In this document: piece by piece, positions 18,000-27,726 of the stretch | How positions within the stretch are numbered: position 1 is the first letter of the stretch | Layout of the letters: each line of letters opens with the position of its first letter | Assembly (NCBI RefSeq): GCF_014841105.1 | Contig: NZ_JACYWE010000006.1 | Span: 88,009 to 152,008, forward strand | DNA: 64,000 bases | Direction: 5' to 3' | Origin: Lolliginicoccus lacisalsi | Lineage (GTDB): Bacteria; Actinomycetota; Actinomycetes; Mycobacteriales; Mycobacteriaceae | Notes under the pieces: generated by a model | What the model was told of the DNA's origin: nothing | The model's input: only the letters and a program-made list of their open reading frames with translations | Database searches by the model: none | Translations under genes and position numbers: made by a program

Positions 18000-19571
18000 C
18001 TAGATCTTCGAGCGCTGCCGGATCCGAGCCGTGAGCTCCTGCACCTGCTCGTAGACGCTGCGGTTGCTGTTCATGCCCGAGCGGACCTTCCTGTCCGCGT
18101 GCATCACCGTCGTATGGTCGCGGCCGAACGCCTGGCCGATCTTGGGCAGCGAGAGGTCCGTCATCTCCCGGCACAAGTACATCGCGATCTGGCGGGCCTG
18201 CGCGACCGCCCGTGTGCGTCCAGGGCCACACAGCTCGTCCATCGTGATGCCGAAGTACTCCGCGACCGTGGTCATGATCGTGGCCGCGGTGATCTCCAGG
18301 CTGCGGGAATCCGGCGCGAGGTCGCGCAGGACGATCTCGGCGAGGCGCAGGTCGATCAATTGCTGGTTGAGCGAGGCATAGGCAGTGACCCGGATCAGGG
18401 CGCCCTCGAGCTCGCGGATGTTGCGCTCGACGCGGCTAGCGATGAACGCGAGCACATCGTCCGGGACCCGCAGGCGGTCCATCTGCGCCTTCTTGCTGAG
18501 AATGGCGATACGGGTCTCGAGCTCGGGCGGCTGAACGTCGGTGATCAGGCCCCATTCGAATCGTGTCCGGAGCCGCTCCTCAAGCGTCGCCAGCTGCTTG
18601 GGCGGACGATCGGAGGAGATGAGGATCTGTTTGTTCGCGTTGTGCAGCGTATTGAACGTATGGAAGAACTCCTCCTGGATTCCCTCCTTGTTCTCGATGA
18701 ACTGGATGTCATCGATGAGGAGCAGATCCACATCCCGGTAGCGCCGCTTGAACGCCACCCGGCGATCATCTCTCAAGCTATTGATGAAATCGTTGGTGAA
18801 CTCTTCCGTGGATACGTACTTGACGCGCATGCCCGGGAACAGCTTCTGCGCGTAGTGCCCGGTCGCGTGCAGCAGGTGGGTCTTGCCGAGGCCGGACTCC
18901 CCCCAGACGAACAAGGGGTTGTAGGCGCGTGCCGGTGCCTCGGCGATCGCGACGGCCGCGGCGTGCGCGAACCGGTTCGATGCGCCGATGACAAAGGTAT
19001 CGAACGTGTATTTCGGGTTCAGGCTCGAGCGTGGCGAAACGGGGCGGGGTGGTTTCGGGCCACCGGTCGCGTAGGAGGCAGGCCACTCCCCGGACCCGTT
19101 GCTGAATCCACCCGGCTCCTCGCGCAGCGAGGTGTCCTCCCTCTGCAAGAAGGTCTCCCCGGACATCGGGGGCTCGTCGTCGATATCCCCGAGCGCGTAC
19201 TCCGAGTCCGGTGCTGGCGGGGCCGCGGGCTCCTCGTCGCCACCGCCCTCGTCGATTGGCTCGGGCATCGCCGCCGGGTCGACGCTGGTCGCATCGATGC
19301 GGACGGCGAGCTCTATGGGCCCCCCGAGATGCCGGCTCAGGGTCTCGGTGATGATGTGCCGCAGGTTGCTCTCGATCGCCTTCTTGGCGAACGCGGTCGG
19401 CGCGGCGAGCAGCGCGAAACCATTGGAGATGTCCAGCGGCTTCACCAGGGGAAGCAGCGCGCGATCCTTTCGGCCGAGCATCATGTGCCGCGATCCGGGG
19501 CCACTGCCCTCGATGAGTTCCTCGACCACGCTCATCCAGATCTCGGTGAGGTTTCGTGGATCATCCACCAC
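18000..19571 (-). CDS. dnaA: Chromosomal replication initiator DnaA
   Basis: 523 residues in four domains. Domain I begins [20 protein letters not shown] long Pro/Glu/Gly-rich domain II linker covers about 100-185. The AAA+ domain III has [41 protein letters not shown] and the RxxxxEL segment [14 protein letters not shown]. Domain IV has the helix-turn-helix [19 protein letters not shown] and signature [10 protein letters not shown]. The GTG at 19571 follows AAGGA at seven bases and matches the homologous start; the frame is open beyond it. DnaA binds the adjacent boxes and opens oriC. Two perfect boxes lie upstream, suggesting autoregulation. Confidence 0.97.
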   Translation of the reverse strand: MVDDPRNLTEIWMSVVEELIEGSGPGSRHMMLGRKDRALLPLVKPLDISNGFALLAAPTAFAKKAIESNLRHIITETLSRHLGGPIELAVRIDATSVDPAAMPEPIDEGGGDEEPAAPPAPDSEYALGDIDDEPPMSGETFLQREDTSLREEPGGFSNGSGEWPASYATGGPKPPRPVSPRSSLNPKYTFDTFVIGASNRFAHAAAVAIAEAPARAYNPLFVWGESGLGKTHLLHATGHYAQKLFPGMRVKYVSTEEFTNDFINSLRDDRRVAFKRRYRDVDLLLIDDIQFIENKEGIQEEFFHTFNTLHNANKQILISSDRPPKQLATLEERLRTRFEWGLITDVQPPELETRIAILSKKAQMDRLRVPDDVLAFIASRVERNIRELEGALIRVTAYASLNQQLIDLRLAEIVLRDLAPDSRSLEITAATIMTTVAEYFGITMDELCGPGRTRAVAQARQIAMYLCREMTDLSLPKIGQAFGRDHTTVMHADRKVRSGMNSNRSVYEQVQELTARIRQRSKI

Positions 19572-19716
19572 GCTCAAGTCCTTCCGCTGCTCGTCCTGCA
19601 CGATGGTCCTCAGGTGATGCGCATGGGGCATGCAGACCTGTGGTACCGCGGAGCACGTTGAATGATCGGAGCGTGGGTTATAGCTGATCAGAGTGGTGCT
19701 GGCACGCGATACCAAA

Positions 19717-19737
19717 TTATCCACACAATTATCCACA
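19717..19737. promoter_or_regulatory. Two perfect DnaA boxes upstream of dnaA
   Basis: TTATCCACA at 19717-19725 and again at 19729-19737, separated by three bases and about 150 bases before the dnaA start. A TGTGGA half-box follows at 19740. The placement suggests DnaA autorepression or a secondary origin element. Confidence 0.8.
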
Positions 19738-19762
19738 GGTGTGGAGAACTGCGTGGAAGCCA

Positions 19763-19778
19763 CGACGGTACACCGTCG
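19763..19778. promoter_or_regulatory. Palindrome CGACGGT-ac-ACCGTCG upstream of dnaA
   Basis: A 16-bp element with perfect seven-base arms and a two-base centre, 25 bases beyond the tandem DnaA boxes in the 523-bp dnaA-rpmH gap. It is a possible operator for a dimeric regulator of dnaA; none is assigned. The rest of this gap shows no credible gene. Confidence 0.4.
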
Positions 19779-19992
19779 GGGAGGTTTCGCCGGCCAAGCT
19801 TGGCTGTCGAGCAGCAGCAGAGCCTCATGATCAACTTGTGGGCGCGGAAGAAGCGCTGAGTGACGCTAGCAAGCCAGCAGCGCGGCGTGCAACGTTTTGG
19901 GAAAGGTCCCAGCTCAAGTGACCTGAGTCACCCCCTCCGCCGCGGTCGAGGGCCGCAGCGAGCGAGCCAATCACTGGCGGCTGGGCCCTGGT

Positions 19993-20021
19993 TTGACCAC
20001 GCTCGCGAACCTGAGTAGTCT
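19993..20021 (+). promoter_or_regulatory. Promoter of the rpmH operon
   Basis: TTGACC (19993-19998) and TAGTCT (20016-20021) are separated by the ideal 17 bases, a strong housekeeping-type promoter. Transcription would start near 20028 and leave a leader of about 65 bases before rpmH. Confidence 0.7.
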
Positions 20022-20094
20022 CGTGCAGTCACCAATGAATGCACGGCATTCGCATCCACGCAGGGGTGCGTCGATTATCTGAGGAGTGTTGACC

Positions 20095-20238
20095 GTGGCG
20101 AAGGGCAAGCGGACTTTCCAGCCTAACAATCGCCGCCGGGCGCGGGTTCACGGCTTCCGGCTCCGTATGCGCACCCGCGCCGGACGGAGCATCATCTCCG
20201 CTCGCCGTAGCAAGGGCCGCAGCGAGCTCTCCGCCTAG
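20095..20238 (+). CDS. rpmH: 50S ribosomal protein L34
   Basis: 47 codons from a GTG at 20095: [20 protein letters not shown], then [27 protein letters not shown]. This is the canonical, very basic L34 sequence with [12 protein letters not shown] and [14 protein letters not shown] stands 9-14 bases ahead. L34 binds 23S rRNA in the large subunit. It opens the rpmH-rnpA-yidD-yidC-jag operon on the right side of oriC. Confidence 0.97.
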   Translation: MAKGKRTFQPNNRRRARVHGFRLRMRTRAGRSIISARRSKGRSELSA

Positions 20239-20267
20239 CAACTACGCGCCGGGCGGATTGATCAAGA

Positions 20268-20630
20268 GTGCTGCCCCAGCGGTATCGCCTTCGCAGTTCC
20301 CACGATTTCTCGGTTGTGGTGCGTCGCGGCACCAAGACCAAGCAGCGTGACCTCGTTCTCTACGCTCATCCCCGCGACAGCGAGACGACCATGATCCACG
20401 GTCCTCGGGTGGGTTTGATCGTTAGCAAGTCCGTGGGCAATGCTGTGGGCAGGCATCGCGTGTCGCGCATGTTGCGGCACGCTTTTCTCTTTGACACCAC
20501 GAATCTTGACCTTGATGCCGACGTCGTTATCCGGGCTCTGCCCAGCGCGGGCTCAGCCACCACGGCCGCTCTAGCCGAGCAGATTCGCAGGGGGATCGCG
20601 ATCGTGAGCCACCGAGGCAGCCTGCGATGA
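20268..20630 (+). CDS. rnpA: Ribonuclease P protein component
   Basis: 120 residues starting with GTG: MLPQRYRLRSSHDFSVVVRRG. The RNR-like signature appears as GLIVSKSVGNAVGRHRVSRMLRH (residues about 49-71), the RNA-binding helix of the family. It partners the RNase P RNA to mature tRNA 5' ends. It starts 29 bases after rpmH and overlaps yidD by ATGA. Confidence 0.95.
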   Translation: MLPQRYRLRSSHDFSVVVRRGTKTKQRDLVLYAHPRDSETTMIHGPRVGLIVSKSVGNAVGRHRVSRMLRHAFLFDTTNLDLDADVVIRALPSAGSATTAALAEQIRRGIAIVSHRGSLR

Positions 20631-20944
20631 CCAGCGGACCAGTCGCAACACTCAGATCCATGCCGGCTCGGGTGGTGCTGGGGCTGGTCCGCTTCTATCG
20701 CACGTGGATCTCGCCCTATCGGCTGCCGACCTGCCGGTTCATGCCCACGTGCAGCGAGTACGCGACCGAGGCCGTTCAGGAGCACGGAGCGGCCAAGGGC
20801 GTGGCTCTCGCCTTGATCAGGCTGGCCAAGTGCGGGCCATGGCACCCCGGGGGCTGGGATCCGGTACCGGAACGTCGGCATCGGCATGACGAAGCGTGCG
20901 AGAATGCCTCGACGGCGAGTGACAATGTGAACAGGAGTTCCTAG
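20627..20944 (+). CDS. yidD: Membrane protein insertion efficiency factor YidD
   Basis: 105 residues. The conserved core is [62 protein letters not shown], with the three conserved Cys positions and the HPGG motif. It assists YidC-dependent membrane insertion. The C-terminal tail after about residue 82 is polar and variable. The ATG overlaps the rnpA stop, indicating coupling. Confidence 0.95.
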   Translation: MTSGPVATLRSMPARVVLGLVRFYRTWISPYRLPTCRFMPTCSEYATEAVQEHGAAKGVALALIRLAKCGPWHPGGWDPVPERRHRHDEACENASTASDNVNRSS

Positions 20945-20948
20945 AGCT

Positions 20949-22037
20949 GTGCTCAACTTCATCTACTACCCGGTCTCTGGAATCTTGTGGTTCTGGCACA
21001 AGGTCTTCGGGCTGCTGCCGTTCCTCGGGCCAGATCACGGCGTGACCTGGGCACTGTCAGTGGTCTTCCTCGTCTTCACCATTCGCGCGCTGCTCTACAA
21101 GCCATTCGTCAAGCAGGTCCGCACGACGCGCAAGATGCAAGAGCTGCAGCCGCAGATCAAGGCGCTGCGCAAGAAGTACTCCAAGGACCGGCAGCGCATG
21201 GCGCTCGAGATGCAGAAGCTGCAGCGCGAGCACGGGTTCAACCCCTTGCTCGGATGCCTTCCGATCTTCGCGCAGGTTCCCGTGTTCATTGGTCTCTACC
21301 ACGTTCTGATGTCCTTCAACAGGACCGGTGGCATTGGCCCGGGACGCCTCAGCATGACTCCCGAGGAGAACGTCAACGAGCCGAACTACGTGTTCAGCGT
21401 CCAGGACGTCCAGTCCTTCCTCGACGCCCGGCTCTTTGGTGCCCCTCTCTCCGCAGCGATCGCGCACGCCGAGGAGCTGTATCTCGCCTTCGACGTGCCT
21501 GAGCTCCAGAACGGCATTCCTAGCCGGACTGCTGTCGCGTTGATCTCGGTTCCGCTGATGATCATCGCCTCGATCGCGACCCACCTGAACGCGCGTCATT
21601 CGATCTCGCGCCAGACCGCGGAGATCGCGGACCAGCCGCAGACAGCGGTGATGAACCGCCTAGCCCTCTACATCTTCCCCTTTGGTGTGCTGGTTGGTGG
21701 TCCGTTCCTCCCGGTCGCGGTGCTGCTGTACTGGGTGAGCAACAACGCTTGGACCCTCTTCCAGCAGAAGCTCGTCTACACGCAGATCGACAAGGAGGAA
21801 GAGGCGAAGCGGCTGGAGGCTATCGAGCGCCGTGACAGCTACGCCCCGCGCCCGGGTGCCCGGCCCGCTGTGGACAAGCGCTCCGGAGCAAATCCGGAGC
21901 AGCCAGAGAGCGGCGAGGAAGCTGGCGGCGCCCCCACTCCCCCGCGTCCTGCCTCGCCCCAGCCGGGAGCCCGACCAGCGCGATCAGCCCGTCCGCGCAA
22001 CTCCAAGGCGAAGAAGCGAAAGCAGCGGCGACGCTGA
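20949..22037 (+). CDS. yidC: Membrane protein insertase YidC/Oxa1
   Basis: 362 residues with the YidC core. The first helix region is [23 protein letters not shown] cytoplasmic hairpin rich in charged residues follows ([34 protein letters not shown]), then [20 protein letters not shown] and two further helices. The C-terminal tail is rich in Lys, Arg and Pro ([15 protein letters not shown]), as in actinobacterial YidC, and contacts the ribosome. GTG start at 20949 with AGGAG about 12 bases ahead. Confidence 0.95.
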   Translation: MLNFIYYPVSGILWFWHKVFGLLPFLGPDHGVTWALSVVFLVFTIRALLYKPFVKQVRTTRKMQELQPQIKALRKKYSKDRQRMALEMQKLQREHGFNPLLGCLPIFAQVPVFIGLYHVLMSFNRTGGIGPGRLSMTPEENVNEPNYVFSVQDVQSFLDARLFGAPLSAAIAHAEELYLAFDVPELQNGIPSRTAVALISVPLMIIASIATHLNARHSISRQTAEIADQPQTAVMNRLALYIFPFGVLVGGPFLPVAVLLYWVSNNAWTLFQQKLVYTQIDKEEEAKRLEAIERRDSYAPRPGARPAVDKRSGANPEQPESGEEAGGAPTPPRPASPQPGARPARSARPRNSKAKKRKQRRR

Positions 22038-22087
22038 CCGCTCCCCCGATGACTTTCTCGCTGTCCAATTGCTAGGAGAGTATTGAC

Positions 22088-22594
22088 GTGACCGTGGCAA
22101 ACCCGGCTGGAAACCAGTCGACCGACGATCTCGAAGAACGCCTTGTCGAAGAAGGCGAGCATGCTGGCGACTACCTGGAGCAGTTGCTCGACATCCTTGA
22201 CTACGACGGGGATATCGATCTCGATGTAGAGGGCGATCGTGCCATCGTCGCCATTGACGGTGGCGACGACCTCAACAAGCTCGTGGGCAAGCATGGTGAA
22301 GTCCTGGACGCGCTGCAGGAGCTCACCCGGCTCGCGGTCCAGCAGTCCACTGGAGCGCGTAGTCGGCTCATGCTGGATATCGCTGGCTGGCGCGCGGGAC
22401 GGCGCAGCGAGCTCTCGGCGCTTGGCAGCAAGGTGGGGCAACGCGTCAAGAACACAGGCGTGCCGGAGTCGCTGAGGCCGATGACCCCGTTCGAGCGAAA
22501 GATCGTGCATGATGCGGTCGCTACGATCGAGGGCGTCCATAGCGAGAGCGAAGGCCAGGACGCCGACCGTCACGTGGTTGTGCTCCCGGACTGA
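22088..22594 (+). CDS. jag: Jag/KhpB-type KH-R3H RNA-binding protein
   Basis: 168 residues. The KH domain is near 45-95 (IAVDG-like segment IDGGDDLNKLVGKHGEVLDALQELTRLAV). The R3H domain is near 115-160 (LRPMTPFERKIVHDAVA, with the R-x3-H pattern in FERKIVH). The Jag N-terminal domain is absent, as in other actinobacteria. Homologues bind RNA and affect cell-wall growth. GTG start preceded by AGGAGAG. It ends the rpmH operon; a hairpin follows. Confidence 0.92.
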   Translation: MTVANPAGNQSTDDLEERLVEEGEHAGDYLEQLLDILDYDGDIDLDVEGDRAIVAIDGGDDLNKLVGKHGEVLDALQELTRLAVQQSTGARSRLMLDIAGWRAGRRSELSALGSKVGQRVKNTGVPESLRPMTPFERKIVHDAVATIEGVHSESEGQDADRHVVVLPD

Positions 22595-22654
22595 GGCATT
22601 GCCTGGCAACCGACCCTGTTGAGCTCCTGCTGCGGCGAGAGCGTGGAACGAACA

Positions 22655-22696
22655 CCCCGGCCGCTATTTCGTCACATGACGTTACAGCGACCGGGG
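22655..22696 (+). terminator. Hairpin terminator after jag
   Basis: CCCCGG at 22655-22660 pairs with CCGGGG at 22691-22696; inner CGCT/AGCG and CGTCA/TGACG segments continue the stem with small bulges. A short T run (ttta) follows. It separates the rpmH operon from rsmG-parAB. Confidence 0.65.
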
Positions 22697-22863
22697 TTTA
22701 GTGCATCGTCTTGCCGGCCTCGGCCCGGAACTTTGGGTCGGTTGCGTCGGTCCTCGCGGTGTCGTCGGCCGGCATGCGATCGTTTTTGTCATACTAGTGA
22801 GCGTCCTAGCGCACCGTGCGAGTGCCGTTGGGTGCCTTGTGTTCGAGCTCCCTGAAGAAGTGG

Positions 22864-23547
22864 ATGTTTCACGTGAAACAAGTCCCGGATGAGTTCCGCG
22901 ACGCTGTTCAATCACTATTTGCGGTCAGGGAACCCCTGGCTCAGCAGTATCATGATTTCCTCGCGACCGCCGGGGTCGAGCGTGGAGTGGTCGGACCACG
23001 CGAGGTCGATCGGCTCTGGGAGCGACACATCCTCAATAGCGCGGCCATCGAATCCGTGATCGATGACTCCATGACGGTAGTCGATGTGGGCAGTGGCGGT
23101 GGACTACCGGGCATCCCGCTAGCGATCGCTCGCCCCGATCTGTCGGTCACCCTTGTCGAGCCGATGCTGAGACGAACCGAGTTCATGGAGGAGTGCCAGC
23201 AAGAATCAGGACTCGCGATCCGGATCGTGCGAGGCCGCGCGGAGGACGCGAACGTGCTCAAGCAGGCCGGAGGGGCGGATGTCGCTACCTCGCGCGCGGT
23301 GGCTCCCCTGCTGAAACTACTGCGATGGTCCCTGCCGCTGGTCCGCCCGGGCGGCGAGGTCATTGCCATCAAGGGCGCTAGTGTCCATGATGAGATCGCA
23401 AGGGATGCAAAGGGATTCAAAAAGCTCGGAGTCGTCGATGGCGAGGTCCAGCAGTGCGGCTCCGACATCCTGGAAACTCCGACGACAGTAGTGCGCATCC
23501 GCAAGGCCAATCGACAACGGCGTCGAACCGAGCAGAACAGGAACTGA
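22864..23547 (+). CDS. rsmG: 16S rRNA (guanine-527-N7) methyltransferase RsmG
   Basis: 227 residues starting MFHVKQVPDEF, a start typical of RsmG proteins that carry parS in their first codons. The S-adenosylmethionine site is VVDVGSGGGLPGIPLAIARP. RGRAEDAN and ATSRAVAPLLKLLRWSLPLVRPGG follow as in the family. It methylates G527 of 16S rRNA. It lies two bases before parA, as in mycobacteria (gid-parA-parB). Confidence 0.95.
   Translation: MFHVKQVPDEFRDAVQSLFAVREPLAQQYHDFLATAGVERGVVGPREVDRLWERHILNSAAIESVIDDSMTVVDVGSGGGLPGIPLAIARPDLSVTLVEPMLRRTEFMEECQQESGLAIRIVRGRAEDANVLKQAGGADVATSRAVAPLLKLLRWSLPLVRPGGEVIAIKGASVHDEIARDAKGFKKLGVVDGEVQQCGSDILETPTTVVRIRKANRQRRRTEQNRN
22865..22880. promoter_or_regulatory. 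parS site, perfect consensus
   Basis: TGTTTCACGTGAAACA, a 16-bp perfect palindrome identical to the parS consensus, overlaps the rsmG start and encodes F-H-V-K-Q. ParB encoded 1.7 kb downstream should bind and spread from it. Confidence 0.95.
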
Positions 23548-23549
23548 TC

Positions 23550-24536
23550 ATGTCGGACGACCTGAGAACCAGTGTTTCACGTGAAACTTCACGCGAGACA
23601 ACGCCAAAGTCAGTTGCCGACGCGGAGATGGACGGACTCATCGAGGGCATTCTCGCCGACTCCCCCATCGCGGCCGCCGCTCAGCGCGCGACGAGCTTTC
23701 ATCACCGCACAGGCGATCCCCTCCCCCGACCCCCTCAGCCCCGCGTGTTCACCGTCGCGAACCAGAAGGGCGGTGTCGGCAAGACGACCACGACCGTGAA
23801 TCTCGCCGTAGCCCTCGCGGTCCATGGCTTGAATGTGCTCGTCATCGACCTTGACCCCCAGGGCAACGCCAGCACCGCCCTCGGCGCCGAACACGGATCG
23901 GGCACCCCTTCGAGCTATGAACTGATCCTCGGCGACATCGAGCCGGCGGAGGCGATCCAGCGGGCAACAGCGAGCGAGAACCTGCATGTCGTTCCCGCGA
24001 CGATCGACCTCGCGGGCGCCGAGATCGAGCTGGTCATGCTCGAAGGTCGTGAGCACAAGCTCAAGCAAGTGCTCTCCTCTCCGCAGATCCAGCGGCGAGG
24101 CTTCGACTACATCTTCATCGACTGCCCACCGTCGCTCGGACTCCTTACGCTCAACGCTATGGTGGCGGCGACAGAGGTGCTGATCCCCATCCAGTGCGAG
24201 TACTACGCGCTTGAAGGCGTCGGCCAGCTGCTCAACAACATCGAGCTCGTTCGAGCACACCTGAATCCGCGGCTGAGCATCTCCACGATCCTGCTCACGA
24301 TGTACGACGCACGCACCAAGCTCGCGGAGCAGGTGGCCAACGAGGTTCGCGGGCACTTCGGCGAGGTAGTTCTTCGAACGGTCATCCCGCGTAGCGTGAA
24401 GGTCTCCGAGGCGCCCGGCTATGGAATGAGTGTCATTGAGTACGATGCTGGATCCCGCGGTGCCATGAGCTACCTTGATGCTGGGCGAGAGATCGCGAAC
24501 CGAGTACGGGATACGGTGAGGAGTTCGCGTGGATAG
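23550..24536 (+). CDS. parA: Chromosome partitioning ATPase ParA
   Basis: 328 residues from the ATG at 23550. The deviant Walker A is [18 protein letters not shown], with [13 protein letters not shown] and [18 protein letters not shown] downstream. The first 70 residues are a variable extension containing a parS-encoded stretch (SVSRETS). ParA moves ParB-parS complexes along the nucleoid; in actinobacteria it also contacts the polar growth machinery. It is coupled to parB by an eight-base overlap. Confidence 0.96.
   Translation: MSDDLRTSVSRETSRETTPKSVADAEMDGLIEGILADSPIAAAAQRATSFHHRTGDPLPRPPQPRVFTVANQKGGVGKTTTTVNLAVALAVHGLNVLVIDLDPQGNASTALGAEHGSGTPSSYELILGDIEPAEAIQRATASENLHVVPATIDLAGAEIELVMLEGREHKLKQVLSSPQIQRRGFDYIFIDCPPSLGLLTLNAMVAATEVLIPIQCEYYALEGVGQLLNNIELVRAHLNPRLSISTILLTMYDARTKLAEQVANEVRGHFGEVVLRTVIPRSVKVSEAPGYGMSVIEYDAGSRGAMSYLDAGREIANRVRDTVRSSRG
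23573..23588. promoter_or_regulatory. parS site within parA
   Basis: TGTTTCACGTGAAACT matches parS at 15 of 16 positions and lies at codons 8-13 of parA. It is about 700 bases from the rsmG site, giving a paired parS cluster beside parAB. Confidence 0.92.
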
Positions 24537-25560
24537 GGCAACGCAGGTGAACCAGAACAAGCGCGGTGGACTAGGGCGAGGGCTCGCGGCGCTCATTCCT
24601 ACCGGGCCGACCAATGCTCCGCAGCTTGGATCGGCTGCTGCGGACGTCGTGATCGGACGCGATCCATCGGTCGAGCACGAGCCGACACGGACCATGCCAC
24701 CGGCTGCGGCTGAGACGGTCGAGCAGGCTGCACGACGGCAGGCCACGGATGACGCCGCTGCGGTGTACCGCGAGATCGATCCCAGCTCGATCGATGCGAA
24801 TCCCCGGCAGCCACGCCAGGTATTCGATGATGAATCCCTGGACGAGCTCGTTCACTCGATCCGAGAGTTCGGCATGATGCAGCCGATCGTCGTGCGCGAG
24901 ATCGACGATCGGTACCAGCTCGTCATGGGCGAGCGCCGGTGGCGTGCCGCGCTCGGCCTGGGCATGAAGGCCATCCCAGCGATCGTGCGACAGACTGCTG
25001 ATGAAGCGATGCTGCGCGACGCGCTGCTCGAGAACATCCACCGCGTGCAGCTCAACCCGCTCGAGGAGGCGGCGGCATACCAGCAGCTCCTCGAGGAGTT
25101 CGGCGTGACCCACGACGAGCTAGCGGCACGGATCGGTCGATCGCGGCCGATGGTGACCAACATGATCAGGTTGCTCAAGCTTCCGATCGCCGTCCAGCGG
25201 CGCGTCGCAGCCGGCGTGCTTTCCGCGGGGCACGCACGAGCACTGCTCGCCCTGACGGTGGGCGCGGGAGCGCAGGAGCAACTGGCGGCGCGCATCGTGG
25301 CCGAAGGACTGTCGGTGCGGGCAACCGAGGAAGCCGTGACGATGCTCAACCAGGCCGGGCCCGCCGCGCAGGAGAACAAGGCCCGCCGCGCCACCCCTCC
25401 CCCGCCACCGCAGATCACCGACCTCGCCAACAAGCTTTCCGATGACTTCGACACCAAGGTCACGGTCAGCCTCGGCAAGAGGAAAGGAAAGCTCGTCGTC
25501 GAGTTCGGATCGGTCGAGGACCTCGAGCGCATCGTCGGGTTGATGCAGGCACCATCCTGA
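24529..25560 (+). CDS. parB: Chromosome partitioning protein ParB
   Basis: 343 residues. The N-terminal [12 protein letters not shown] box interacts with ParA. The CTP-binding ParB/Srx fold contains [24 protein letters not shown] and [16 protein letters not shown]. The central HTH is [28 protein letters not shown]. The C-terminal dimerisation domain follows an Ala/Pro linker. ParB binds parS and slides as a CTP clamp. The GTG start overlaps the parA end. Confidence 0.96.
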   Translation: MDRATQVNQNKRGGLGRGLAALIPTGPTNAPQLGSAAADVVIGRDPSVEHEPTRTMPPAAAETVEQAARRQATDDAAAVYREIDPSSIDANPRQPRQVFDDESLDELVHSIREFGMMQPIVVREIDDRYQLVMGERRWRAALGLGMKAIPAIVRQTADEAMLRDALLENIHRVQLNPLEEAAAYQQLLEEFGVTHDELAARIGRSRPMVTNMIRLLKLPIAVQRRVAAGVLSAGHARALLALTVGAGAQEQLAARIVAEGLSVRATEEAVTMLNQAGPAAQENKARRATPPPPPQITDLANKLSDDFDTKVTVSLGKRKGKLVVEFGSVEDLERIVGLMQAPS

Positions 25561-25662
25561 GCAGGCGGCCAGCCGGTATCCTGGTCGAGACGAACGAGGA
25601 AGCACTCCCCAATCACCGCTTGCGATCCAGCGCAAGTCCCGGCACGGAGGACGGCCAGCAAC

Positions 25663-26358
25663 GTGACGACACGGGTCCAGCCCCTCACCCTGGGATCCCT
25701 GGCTGATCTTCCCGATCATGCCCGCCGATGCTTGTTCTGGGAGATGGAGCCAGGCGAAACCACGACGGCGCACGCCCAATGTGATCCTGAGTTCGAGAAG
25801 GAAGCATGGATCTCCTCCGTCACGCTGAGCTGGGGCTCCTGCGGACTCCTGCTCTACTCCGCCCCGGGCGGCTCATCGGAGGAGCACGTGGCGGGATGCG
25901 CGCTCTACGCGCCCCCGAGCAGCGTGCCACGGGCCTCCTCGTTCCCCACATCGCCGGTCAGCGCCGATGCAGTGCTTCTCACCACGCTGTATGTCAGCGA
26001 GCTCGCGCTCACCGAGGGCCATCAGGAGACCCTGGTGCAAGCGGTGATCAGCGAGCTCGTTCGCCGCGGCGTGCGCGCCATCGAAGCATTCGGCCACGAG
26101 CACGCCGCAACGATCAGTTGGCAGGAGCAGCACAAGGTGCACAAGCGGCCCGGTGATTGCTTGCCCGCGACCTGCATGATCCCTGCCTCGCTGCTGCGCG
26201 AGTCACGCTTCATCGAGGTTGCTCCGCATCCGGAGTACCCCAGGTTCCGCTACGAGCTCGACAGCGATCTGGGGTGGAAGGCCGATGTCGAGGCAGCCCT
26301 CATGCGGCTCATCGAGACCTCGACGATCACGTTTCCGTCCCCTGCGCCCGTCGCCTAG
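25663..26358 (+). CDS. GNAT-like acetyltransferase family protein (Rv3916c-like)
   Basis: 231 residues, start GTG at 25663. An N-terminal region (SLADLPDHARRCLFWE) is followed by WGSCGLLLYSAPGGSSEEHVAGCALYAPP and LLTTLYVSELALTEGHQETLVQAVISELVRRGVRAIEAFG. The last resembles the acetyl-CoA-binding strand-helix of GNAT enzymes, though a clear Q/RxxGxG/A loop is missing, so activity is uncertain. The homologue holds the same place between parB and cwlM in mycobacteria. Function unknown. Confidence 0.75.
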   Translation: MTTRVQPLTLGSLADLPDHARRCLFWEMEPGETTTAHAQCDPEFEKEAWISSVTLSWGSCGLLLYSAPGGSSEEHVAGCALYAPPSSVPRASSFPTSPVSADAVLLTTLYVSELALTEGHQETLVQAVISELVRRGVRAIEAFGHEHAATISWQEQHKVHKRPGDCLPATCMIPASLLRESRFIEVAPHPEYPRFRYELDSDLGWKADVEAALMRLIETSTITFPSPAPVA

Positions 26359-26376
26359 ACCGATGGGCCCGAGAAC

Positions 26377-26422
26377 GAATCGGGCGGGCTACTCCCTGCA
26401 ACAGGAGTAGCCCGCCCGATTC
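26377..26422. terminator. Perfect 19-bp bidirectional hairpin
   Basis: Arms 26377-26395 and 26404-26422 are exact complements around an eight-base loop. It sits between the converging GNAT-like gene (ends 26358) and cwlM (ends 26443) and can serve both. Confidence 0.88.
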
Positions 26423-26442
26423 ATAGCGGGAGCCGCCCACGA

Positions 26443-27612
26443 CTACTCGCTGCGGCCCTCCACCGCGAGCTCGTGCGCGAGAAGCTCGGCGAAAGTAAAC
26501 GTGCCTGTCGGTTGGTCATCCTTGCCCAGCAGGTACAGCCGCTTGACCGCGACCACCACCGCCTCGGCGATGACGTCGCGCATCCGGGGATCGGCCAGCA
26601 TCGCGACATCCTCGGGGCTCGTGACATAGCCAACATCGATCTGCACGGCCGGCATGCGGGTCAAGCGAAGGATGTCCCAGCTCCGCCCGTGCGAGCGGCA
26701 ATCCAGCATCCCCGTCCGTGCCACGATCTCGCGCTGCAGGAAGCCCGCCAGGACCGCACCGATCGTTGACTCCGAGCCATTGGGAACCCCGTAGTGGAAC
26801 GTGGCAACGCCCTTTGCGGTGGAGGAGTCACTGTGGGCGCATTGCAGCGAGATGATCAGATCAGCGTTCAAGCTGTTCGCCATCTCCGCCCGGTCCATCA
26901 CCGACGGGCATTTGCCGCGCGGCCTGCTGAGGAAGGTCTCCATGCCGGTCGCGCCCATGCGGCCCTCGATCCGGTTGGCGAGATCCCAGAGGATCTCCGC
27001 CTCCGTCAGCGAGCCACGGGGCCCCTCGACTGTGATGCCCGTCGTTTCGCCGCCGAGGCCTGGATCGATGATGATGCGCTTGTTGCGCAGCTTCGGGCCC
27101 GACTGCCGCACGACCTCCTCGGCGAGGATCGCGTGCGGCGAGCCGCCCGTAACCCGAGCACCGAGCATCTCGAGGGAGCGCAGCGTCTCGGGCCCGCAGA
27201 TGCCATCGACAACGAGTCCGAACTCCCGCTGGTAGGAGCTCAGGGCGCTGTGCGTCCCTGGTCCGAAGTAGCCGTCGATCATGTCGGTGTAGAAGCCGAG
27301 ATCCTGCAGGCGCGTCTGAAGCGCGGCAACGTCATCGCCGAACTGGGGAGCGGAGACGTGGTAGGCGAGGATCCGCGCACCGAGCCGGTAGCCAGCCTCC
27401 TGGAGAGCTCGCGAGGTCGCCTTGCCGACGATCCCATCCACAAGCAGTCCGCGTTGCTGCTGGAACGCACGGACCGCGGTATCGAGTACGGAATCGAAGA
27501 CCGACCGTGCCTCTTCCAGATCACCATCATCGTGCAGGAAGCCCAGGCTCACCAGGCGCAAACGAGCCTCGGCCACAGCTGGACCTGAATCTCCAAGCCG
27601 AAGATTGTGCAT
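26443..27612 (-). CDS. cwlM: CwlM, amidase_3-fold regulator of peptidoglycan synthesis
   Basis: 389 residues. Two peptidoglycan-binding domains (about 1-75 and 85-150: GDSGPAVAEARLRLVSLGF, VAALQTRLQDLGFYTDMIDGYFGPGT) precede an amidase_3 domain. No signal peptide is visible, so it is cytoplasmic. The amidase zinc motif DPGHGG reads DPGLGG and the later S-x-H reads SLQ, so two metal ligands are lost and hydrolysis is unlikely. In mycobacteria CwlM is phosphorylated, activates MurA and also interacts with MurJ; the same role is inferred. It follows trxA on the same strand. Confidence 0.92.
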   Translation of the reverse strand: MHNLRLGDSGPAVAEARLRLVSLGFLHDDGDLEEARSVFDSVLDTAVRAFQQQRGLLVDGIVGKATSRALQEAGYRLGARILAYHVSAPQFGDDVAALQTRLQDLGFYTDMIDGYFGPGTHSALSSYQREFGLVVDGICGPETLRSLEMLGARVTGGSPHAILAEEVVRQSGPKLRNKRIIIDPGLGGETTGITVEGPRGSLTEAEILWDLANRIEGRMGATGMETFLSRPRGKCPSVMDRAEMANSLNADLIISLQCAHSDSSTAKGVATFHYGVPNGSESTIGAVLAGFLQREIVARTGMLDCRSHGRSWDILRLTRMPAVQIDVGYVTSPEDVAMLADPRMRDVIAEAVVVAVKRLYLLGKDDQPTGTFTFAELLAHELAVEGRSE

Positions 27613-27726
27613 ACCGCGGGCCTCTTTCTCGGGAGCGCGCTAGGCGGCGACGCGAAGCCCGGCACCACGGCCAGTGGCTATTGCACGGGAGTCCTCGCGG
27701 CGGCAACCCAGCACACGGTCAGCAGC

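Noticed and set aside
17865..19661. A frame of nearly 600 codons on the plus strand opposite dnaA
   Set aside because: It begins inside the DnaA-box cluster and has no domain; it is an antisense shadow of dnaA.
19662..19921. Two short frames between dnaA and rpmH
   Set aside because: They run through DnaA boxes and promoter sequence and show no protein-like character.
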